This document shows positions 58,514 through 64,000 of a stretch of DNA of 64,000 bases, in pieces (position 1 is the stretch's first letter; the number at the start of each line of letters is the position of its first letter). Made by a program: the position numbers and the translations under genes. The notes under the pieces are model-generated. The model searched no databases, was not told the origin of the DNA, and saw only the letters and a program-made list of their open reading frames with translations. Source of the DNA: Couchioplanes caeruleus (GTDB taxonomy: Bacteria > Actinomycetota > Actinomycetes > Mycobacteriales > Micromonosporaceae); assembly GCF_023499255.1 (NCBI RefSeq), contig NZ_CP092183.1:4212501-4276500 (forward strand), written 5' to 3'.

Positions 58514-59926
58514 ATGACCGACCAGCCCACCACGCCGTGTTGCGGCACCGCGGAGGCCGCCGAGGCCACGGGCTCCTGCTGCGCGCCGGCCGCCCGGCAG
58601 GAAGCCGTCGAGGCCGGCGCGGCGTGCTGCGGGGACGCCGCCGGGACATCACCGGTGACTGATGGGTCGTACCCGGTGGTGGTGATCGGGGCCGGGCCCG
58701 TCGGCCTGGCCGCGGCCGCCCACCTGCACGAGCGCGGGCTGCCGTTCACCGTGCTCGAGGCCGGGCCGTCCGCGGGCGCGGCCATCGCCGAGTGGGGCCA
58801 CGTCCGGCTGTTCTCGCCGTGGCGCTACGACATCGACCACGCCGCCCGGCGCCTGCTGGAGGCCGCCGGCTGGGCCGAGCCCGTCCTCGACGCCCTGCCC
58901 ACCGGCGCGGAGCTCGTCGAGAGCTACCTCCAGCCGCTGGCGAAGCTGCCGCCGATCGCCCCGCACGTGCGCTACGACGCCCGCGTCGAGGCGATCGGCC
59001 GGCTCGGCATGGACCGCGTCCGCACCGCCGGCCGCGACCGCGCCCCGTTCGTCGTCCGGCTCGCCTCCGGCGACGACATCCTGGCCTCGGCGGTGCTGGA
59101 CGCCTCCGGCACCTGGCGTACGCCCAACGTGCTCGGCGCCAACGGCCTGCCCGCGCACGGCGAACGTGCCGCGGCCGGGCTCATCGGCCCGGCCCTGCCC
59201 GACGTGCTCGGCGCCGACCGGGCCGCGTACGCCGGCCGGCACACCGTCGTCGTGGGCGCCGGGCACTCGGCGGCCAACACGCTGCTGGCGCTGGCCGAGC
59301 TGGCCGCCCAGGAGCCGGGCACCACGATCACCTGGGCCACCCGCGGCGGCACCATCGACCGCGCGGTCGGCGGCGGCGAGGCCGACGCCCTGCCCGCCCG
59401 CGGCGCCCTCGGCACCGGCATCAGGCGGCTGGTCGACTCCGGCCGCGCCGACCTGCTCACCGGCTTCGCCGTGCACACGATCACACCCGCGGACGACCAT
59501 GTCCGGCTGACCGCCGTCGACGGTCGCACGCTGGTCGCCGACCGTATCGTCGGCGCCACCGGGTTCCGGCCGGACCACTCCATCGCCGGGGAACTGCGGC
59601 TCGACCTCGACCCGGCGCTGGGCTGCACCCGGGCCCTCGCCCCGCTGATCGACCCGAACGAGCACTCCTGCGGCACCGTACGCCCGCACGGCGTCGACGA
59701 GCTCAGCCAGCCGGAGCCGGGCTACTACGCCGTCGGCGTGAAGTCGTACGGCCGGGCGCCCACGTTCCTGCTGGCCACCGGCTACGAGCAGGTCCGATCG
59801 ATCGCCGCGGCGCTGGCCGGCGACTGGGCGGCCGCCCGGGACGTCCAGCTCGACCTGCCGGAGACCGGCGTCTGCTCGTCGAACGCCGCGCCGCAGACCG
59901 GTGAGTCCGGCGGCTGCTGCGGGTGA
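58514..59926 (+). CDS. FAD-dependent oxidoreductase with Cys-pair tails, arsenic-associated
   Basis: A 470-residue flavoprotein monooxygenase-like enzyme. After a 50-residue leader comes the FAD-binding motif VVVIGAGPVGLAAAAHLHERG; the NADPH-type motif is TVVVGAGHSAANTL at about 250. The unusual part is the leader, with three Cys-Cys pairs (C9-C10, C22-C23, C38-C39), matched by a C-terminal CC pair (ending GGCCG). Vicinal Cys pairs bind As(III) in other proteins. It resembles ArsO-type flavoproteins of arsenic operons. It is divergent from arsR and overlaps the next gene. Confidence 0.8.
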   Translation: MTDQPTTPCCGTAEAAEATGSCCAPAARQEAVEAGAACCGDAAGTSPVTDGSYPVVVIGAGPVGLAAAAHLHERGLPFTVLEAGPSAGAAIAEWGHVRLFSPWRYDIDHAARRLLEAAGWAEPVLDALPTGAELVESYLQPLAKLPPIAPHVRYDARVEAIGRLGMDRVRTAGRDRAPFVVRLASGDDILASAVLDASGTWRTPNVLGANGLPAHGERAAAGLIGPALPDVLGADRAAYAGRHTVVVGAGHSAANTLLALAELAAQEPGTTITWATRGGTIDRAVGGGEADALPARGALGTGIRRLVDSGRADLLTGFAVHTITPADDHVRLTAVDGRTLVADRIVGATGFRPDHSIAGELRLDLDPALGCTRALAPLIDPNEHSCGTVRPHGVDELSQPEPGYYAVGVKSYGRAPTFLLATGYEQVRSIAAALAGDWAAARDVQLDLPETGVCSSNAAPQTGESGGCCG

Positions 59927-61086
59927 GCCGGGTAGCCGCCCTCGCGGTCACCCAGACCATCGGCTACGGCACGCTCTACTACTCGTTCGCCGTGCTCCTG
60001 CGGCCGGTCGCGGCCGACCTGCACGCCGGTACGGGCGCGGTCACCGGGGCCTTCACGCTCAGCGTGGTCACCGGCGCGGTGCTGGCGATCCCGGTGGGCC
60101 GGCTGCTCGACCGGCACGGCGGCCGCGCCCTGATGACCGCCGGCTCGCTGGTGGGCGCGCTGGCCCTGGTGGCCTACAGCGGCGTCGACCGGCTCTGGCA
60201 GCTCTACGCCGTCCAGGCCGGGATCGGGGCCGCGAGCGCCGCCGGCCTGTACGAGGCGGCGTTCGCGGTCGTGCTCACCTGGTACACCGCCGAGCGCCGG
60301 GCGGGGGCGCTGCTGACCATCACCGTGGTGGCCGGGTTCGCCAGCACGATCTTCCTGCCGCTGACCGGCCGGCTCGTCGACGCGTACGGGTGGCGCACCG
60401 CCGTCCTCGTGCTCGCCGCGATCCAGGCGCTCACCGTCCCGCTGCACGCGGTCTTCGTCCGGCGGCCCGGCCGCCCGGTCGGCGCGAGGACGCGCGGGCC
60501 GGTGGTGTGGACCGCGCTGGCCGACCGTGGGTTCTGGCTGCTCGCGCTCGCGTTCGCCGCCCACACCGCGGCGGTCAGCACCCTCACCGTCCACCTCGTG
60601 TCGGCGCTGGTGTCGTGGGGGCACCCGCCGGCGTGGGCGGCCGCCGTCGCGGGGCTGCTCGGGGTGCTGTCGGTGGCCGGGCGGCTGGTCACCACCGGGC
60701 TGCAGCGCCGGTTCCGCACCACGAGCGTGACCGCGGCGGTGTTCGCCGTCCAGGCCGTCGCGGCGCTCGCCATGCCGGTCGTCGCGGCCGGTACGGCGGG
60801 CGCGGTCGGCACGGTGACCGGCGTCGGCATCGGCTTCGGCGTGGCCACGATCGCGCGGCCGGTCCTGCTCGCCGAGCGCTACGGCACCGGCCGGTACGCC
60901 ACGCTCGCCGGGATCCTCGTCGTACCGATGACGCTCGCCAAGGCCGTGGCGCCGCTGGCCGCCGCGGCGCTGCCGGGCTACACCGCCGTCCTGGCCGGGG
61001 TCGCCGCGTGCTGCGGCGTCGCGTCGGCCGCGCTGATCGCGGCCGGGCGGGTGGTTCCGCCGGTGGCCGAGCGCTGCCACGCTTGA
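59923..61086 (+). CDS. MFS transporter of the arsenic locus
   Basis: A 387-residue transporter with about twelve helices; the helix 2-3 loop is GRLLDRHGGRALM and the end is rich in Ala and Gly. Its GTG overlaps the flavoprotein stop (GTGA), so the pair is co-translated. It could export an arsenic compound, but it does not show features specific to ArsJ or ArsK known to me. Substrate unproven. Confidence 0.78.
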   Translation: MSRVAALAVTQTIGYGTLYYSFAVLLRPVAADLHAGTGAVTGAFTLSVVTGAVLAIPVGRLLDRHGGRALMTAGSLVGALALVAYSGVDRLWQLYAVQAGIGAASAAGLYEAAFAVVLTWYTAERRAGALLTITVVAGFASTIFLPLTGRLVDAYGWRTAVLVLAAIQALTVPLHAVFVRRPGRPVGARTRGPVVWTALADRGFWLLALAFAAHTAAVSTLTVHLVSALVSWGHPPAWAAAVAGLLGVLSVAGRLVTTGLQRRFRTTSVTAAVFAVQAVAALAMPVVAAGTAGAVGTVTGVGIGFGVATIARPVLLAERYGTGRYATLAGILVVPMTLAKAVAPLAAAALPGYTAVLAGVAACCGVASAALIAAGRVVPPVAERCHA

Positions 61087-61089
61087 GCG

Positions 61090-61758
61090 ATGAGGCATCC
61101 GATCTTCGCGCGCGTCTACGAACGGGTGAGCGCGCAGATGGACCGCGCCGGGGCCGCCGAGCATCGGCACGCCATCGTGGCGGACCTGCGCGGCCGGGTG
61201 ATCGAGGTCGGCGCCGGCAACGGCCGCATGTTCCCGCACTACCCGCCCGCGGTCACCGAGGTGCTGGCCGTGGAGCCCGAGCCGTACCTGCGGGCGGCGG
61301 CCGAGGCGGCGGCGCGCACGGCTCCGGTGCCGGTCCGGGTCGTCCCGGGCCTGGCCGGCGCGCTGCCCGCCGCCGACGGCACCTTCGACGCCGCGGTGGC
61401 CGCGCTCGTGCTGTGCTCGGTGCCCGACCAGGCGGCGGCCCTCGCCGAGATCCGCCGCGTGCTGCGCCCGGGCGGGCAGCTGCGCTTCCTCGAGCACGTC
61501 GTGGCCGAGCGTCCCGGTGGCCTGCGGCGGGTGCAGCGCATCGTCGACGCCACCGTCTGGCCGCGGCTGCTCGGCGGCTGCCACACCGGCCGCGACACCG
61601 TCGCCGCGATAGCCGCCGCCGGGTTCACCGTGGACGACGTGCACCGCTTCCGGTTCCCGCCGTCCGGGCCGCCGGGCCCCGCCGCCCCGCACGTCCGCGG
61701 CAGGGCCACCGCGGCCGTCACGCCGCCGGGCCACCGCCCGGCTGCACCACCCCGTTGA
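61090..61758 (+). CDS. SAM-dependent methyltransferase
   Basis: A 222-residue class I methyltransferase. The SAM motif is VIEVGAGNGRMFPHY, with acidic VLAVEPEPYLR and the motif IV region FDAAVAALVLCSVPD. Only two Cys are present (LCSV, GGCHT), so it is not a convincing ArsM arsenite methyltransferase, although it closes the arsenic-related operon. The last 13 residues overlap the end of the convergent protease gene by 41 bases. Confidence 0.8.
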   Translation: MRHPIFARVYERVSAQMDRAGAAEHRHAIVADLRGRVIEVGAGNGRMFPHYPPAVTEVLAVEPEPYLRAAAEAAARTAPVPVRVVPGLAGALPAADGTFDAAVAALVLCSVPDQAAALAEIRRVLRPGGQLRFLEHVVAERPGGLRRVQRIVDATVWPRLLGGCHTGRDTVAAIAAAGFTVDDVHRFRFPPSGPPGPAAPHVRGRATAAVTPPGHRPAAPPR

Positions 61759-63814
61759 CCGTCAGCGCGTACGGCGCGTACTGCCGGACGGTCCCGGTCG
61801 GCTCGTCGTAGGCCACGATCGCGACGACCTTCGGGTACGCCCGCAGCGCCGCGGCCTGGTCCACCGGCACCTGCCGCGCCCGCCGCCCCGCCTCGTCTAG
61901 CCCGACCAGCCGCACGTTCCACCCGTGCACCGCCACCGGCACGATCTGCGTCGGCGAGCGGAACCCGCGCAGCGTCGTGCCGTCTGCGAGGACCCGGCCG
62001 CCGAGCGCCACGTCGTCGACGTACCAGCCGCCCTCGTTGACCGCGCCGTCGCTGACGTAGCGGAAGCCCAGCAGGATGCGCTTTCCCGCGTACGCGGCCA
62101 GGTCGTACGTGTGCCGTTCGAAGCCGTCGGTGGTGCCGGTGACCGCGGGACCGAGCGGTCCGGCGACGGTACGGTCACCCGCGATCGCCCGGTACGTGCG
62201 TCCACCGTCGACGGACACCGTCACGTAGCCGAAGTCGTAACCCTGCTCGGCGCCGTAGCGGGCACGCAGGGTCAGCTTCGCGGCGGTACGCGGCACGGTG
62301 ACCGCCATGACCGCGGTGGCGTCCGTGGAGCCGGCGTCGCCGGAGAACAGCGCGCCGTCGCGGACCGTCCACTGCAGGGGCTGGGCGGGCAGCGTACGGG
62401 CGCCCGAGAACCGCACCGATCGCAGCGCCGCACCGGTCAGCGGGCGGCCGGCCCGGTCCCGCAGCCGGACGTAGTCGGCGCCGTTCGGGGCCGCGCCCGG
62501 CCGGTCGTACGAGGCCGGGTTCGCCAGGTTGACCGTCGACCGCAGGCTCGGCGCGCTCACCCGGCCGCGCGGCACCCCGGCCATCGTGCCGCCCTCGACC
62601 ACCTTGTCGACCAGCGTCATCGTCTGGAAGTCGTGCAGGACGCCGTACAGCCGGGTGTCCGCGCCCAGGGCGGCCTGCACCGCGGCGAGACCCTGCCGGC
62701 TGCCGTCACGGTGCAGCCGCGACAGCGCGCCCGCGCCGAAGCGGTCGCGCAGGTACAGCATGAACTGGTACGCGTTGCCGTAGTCGGCCAGCACCTCCGC
62801 GGGCGCGCCCTCGTCCCACTGGTTCAGCGAGTTCTGCGCGCCCCCGCAGTCCTTGGGGTTCGCGTTGTACCGGGTGCGGACGGTGCCGAAGCCCTGGAAA
62901 CAGAAGAGGTGGCTGTCGGCGCCCGGGTGGTGCACGGTGGCGGTGCCGTCGACGTACCCGACGAGGGTCTGCGCGTAGTCGGACAGGCCTTCGTTCACCC
63001 ACACCTCCTCGTCCGGGTCGGTGTAGTACTGCAGCAGGTGCTGCCACTCGTGCGCGAAGGTGCCCTCGTACAGGCGGGGCCGCGCCGGGCGGCTGGTGCA
63101 CAGGTCGCCGGTGGGCTCGTCCGGCGGGGTGGCTCCGGTGCGGTGCTGCCAGTCGTACGCGTCGATCGTCATGACGTTGCGGTCGACGAGCTCGTTGAGC
63201 TGCGCGGAGAAGAAGCCGGCGATGTACGTGACGGCCTTCGGGAAGTCGGCGTAGTTGTCGTCGCGCACGTTGTCGACCAGGGTGACCGTCCGGCCGCCGT
63301 CGCCGGTGAAGTCCCCGGTGATCAGCGGATCGGTGCCGTCCCGGTCCGGCGGCGTGCTGAACGCGGCGGTCTCCCGGGGCTGGATGCGCCCGTCGAACTC
63401 GCGGATCAGGCCGGCGACCTGGGCGTCGGTGACCCTGGTCGAGGCGGCGCCCCGGCAGTCGCCCTCCGGGAAGGCGATGTCGTCGGCGACCCACACCTCG
63501 ATGTGTTTCCCGACGCCGCGCAGCGTGTAGTTCTTGCGGTACAGGCTGCCCTTCACGTCGTCCAGAGCGAGCCATTCGCGGACCGTGCCGACCGGCGGGG
63601 TGGCGGCGGCCCGGGCCCGGCGGCCGACCTCGGGCCGGCGGAGATCCAGCCCGTCGGTGGCGAAGGTCTTGTGGGAGGGCTCGCGAGTGTCGTCGATGAC
63701 GGTCGCCGCACCGGCGGGCGCCGGTGGTGGTGGCGCCGCCGCGGCCGGGGTGACCGGCGGCAGCAGCGGGGTCAGGAGCAGGACAGCGACGGTCAGGCGG
63801 AAGGAGGCGCGCAC
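61718..63814 (-). CDS. Secreted zinc metalloprotease-like protein (immune inhibitor A-like)
   Basis: A 698-residue exported protein. The N-terminal signal peptide (LTVAVLLLTPLLPPVTPAAA, cleavage near 27) is followed by a pro-region and a metalloprotease domain with the zinc motif THEW-type FAHEWQHLLQYY (HEWQH) and a downstream Glu in VNEGLSDYAQ. Two beta-sandwich modules follow (about 480-640; TVSVDGGRTYRAIAG, FRYVSDGAVNEGGWYVDDVA), typical of immune inhibitor A and M6-like proteases. It is likely released to the medium. The start is a GTG. Confidence 0.85.
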   Translation of the reverse strand: MRASFRLTVAVLLLTPLLPPVTPAAAAPPPPAPAGAATVIDDTREPSHKTFATDGLDLRRPEVGRRARAAATPPVGTVREWLALDDVKGSLYRKNYTLRGVGKHIEVWVADDIAFPEGDCRGAASTRVTDAQVAGLIREFDGRIQPRETAAFSTPPDRDGTDPLITGDFTGDGGRTVTLVDNVRDDNYADFPKAVTYIAGFFSAQLNELVDRNVMTIDAYDWQHRTGATPPDEPTGDLCTSRPARPRLYEGTFAHEWQHLLQYYTDPDEEVWVNEGLSDYAQTLVGYVDGTATVHHPGADSHLFCFQGFGTVRTRYNANPKDCGGAQNSLNQWDEGAPAEVLADYGNAYQFMLYLRDRFGAGALSRLHRDGSRQGLAAVQAALGADTRLYGVLHDFQTMTLVDKVVEGGTMAGVPRGRVSAPSLRSTVNLANPASYDRPGAAPNGADYVRLRDRAGRPLTGAALRSVRFSGARTLPAQPLQWTVRDGALFSGDAGSTDATAVMAVTVPRTAAKLTLRARYGAEQGYDFGYVTVSVDGGRTYRAIAGDRTVAGPLGPAVTGTTDGFERHTYDLAAYAGKRILLGFRYVSDGAVNEGGWYVDDVALGGRVLADGTTLRGFRSPTQIVPVAVHGWNVRLVGLDEAGRRARQVPVDQAAALRAYPKVVAIVAYDEPTGTVRQYAPYALTVNGVVQPGGGPAA

Positions 63815-63862
63815 AGAACCGCACGGTACAGGGAGGTACGGCGCAAAAGGGGCATGACGCGG

Positions 63863-64000
63863 CTACTCGAACAGGGAGTGGTCCCGGCCGCCCTCGGCCC
63901 GGGCCCGCGCGCGCCGCCGCAGCTGCACCACGACCGCGTCCACGACGGCGACCGCCGCCCAGGCCGCCAGCAGCCACGCCGGCACCGTCCACCCCGCGCG
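63863..64000 (-). CDS. C-terminus of a small membrane protein, truncated by window edge
   Basis: The last 45 codons of a frame that runs out of the window: a hydrophobic helix (WLLAAWAAVAVVDAVVV), then a basic stretch (QLRRRARARAE) and the tail GGRDHSLFE before a TAG. It looks like a membrane anchor with a cytosolic tail. The start lies beyond 64000, so length and family are unknown. Confidence 0.6.
   Translation of the reverse strand, partial: RAGWTVPAWLLAAWAAVAVVDAVVVQLRRRARARAEGGRDHSLFE

Noticed and set aside
61090..61758. Methyltransferase as ArsM
   Set aside because: Only two cysteines, not in ArsM-like positions; location alone is not enough.
1..64000. tRNA, rRNA, CRISPR arrays, insertion sequences, phage or integrase genes
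   Set aside because: No cloverleaf-like conserved ends, regularly spaced repeats, transposase or integrase motifs were seen on reading both strands; short tRNAs could still be missed without a covariance search.

Overview
The window is very GC-rich actinobacterial DNA with strong third-position G/C codon bias, many GTG starts, frequent CGTACG words and very short intergenic spaces. Gene content (mycothiol-type ArsC, actinobacterial NgcE-like solute-binding protein, MerR/ABC antibiotic-export modules, a LexA-type repressor, large secreted proteins) points to a filamentous actinomycete. Micromonosporaceae (Actinoplanes-like) is my best guess; this is inference from style, not from a marker gene. 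I see no rRNA, tRNA, CRISPR array, phage or intact insertion sequence.

Layout. 0-9.7 kb is a housekeeping/stress patchwork: a GGDEF sensor, a LexA-family repressor, an ArsR-SRPBCC-NTF2 operon, a small multidrug-resistance (Gdx-type) exporter behind a guanidine-III riboswitch, a Phd-type protein with a repetitive linker, an epoxide-hydrolase-like enzyme, an MFS exporter and a frameshifted Clp-N protein. 9.8-17.5 kb is an amino-sugar / peptidoglycan recycling locus: an NgcEFG-like ABC importer, a secreted GH3 N-acetylhexosaminidase, MurR and MurQ, plus a decayed BadF-type sugar kinase. 17.5-28.9 kb holds a PEP-mutase-family enzyme, a MerR-controlled ABC exporter, a WD40 gene remnant, an HxlR/hydrolase pair, an ABC exporter with its own two-component system, and a DedA protein.

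29-55.2 kb is the most interesting part: an island for uronide/uronate use. It contains a GH2 beta-glucuronidase, two GPH-type uronide symporters, a sugar ABC importer, UxaC, a fructuronate/tagaturonate reductase, two Gfo/Idh oxidoreductases each paired with a TIM-barrel isomerase, and two paralogous LacI regulators. Interleaved are larE, larB and larC (synthesis of the nickel-pincer nucleotide cofactor) and a LarA-superfamily nickel enzyme with all catalytic residues. No mannonate dehydratase, KDG kinase or KDPG aldolase is seen. I propose (inference) that the LarA homologue is a sugar-acid 2-epimerase, for example D-mannonate to D-gluconate, giving an alternative end to the uronate pathway. 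Four copies of one composite operator, GGCAA-N4-TTGCC-N5-TTGCC, lie in the same orientation ahead of uxaC, the ABC importer, one GPH symporter and the beta-glucuronidase, tying them into one regulon. A nitric oxide reductase / Cys4 membrane protein / slipin operon sits inside the island.

55.3-61.8 kb is an arsenic locus: a tandem-domain ArsR, ACR3, an ArsN1-like acetyltransferase and ArsC on one strand; divergently a Cys-pair-rich flavoprotein, an MFS transporter and a methyltransferase on the other. The window ends with a secreted HExxH metalloprotease-like protein and the C-terminus of a small membrane protein.
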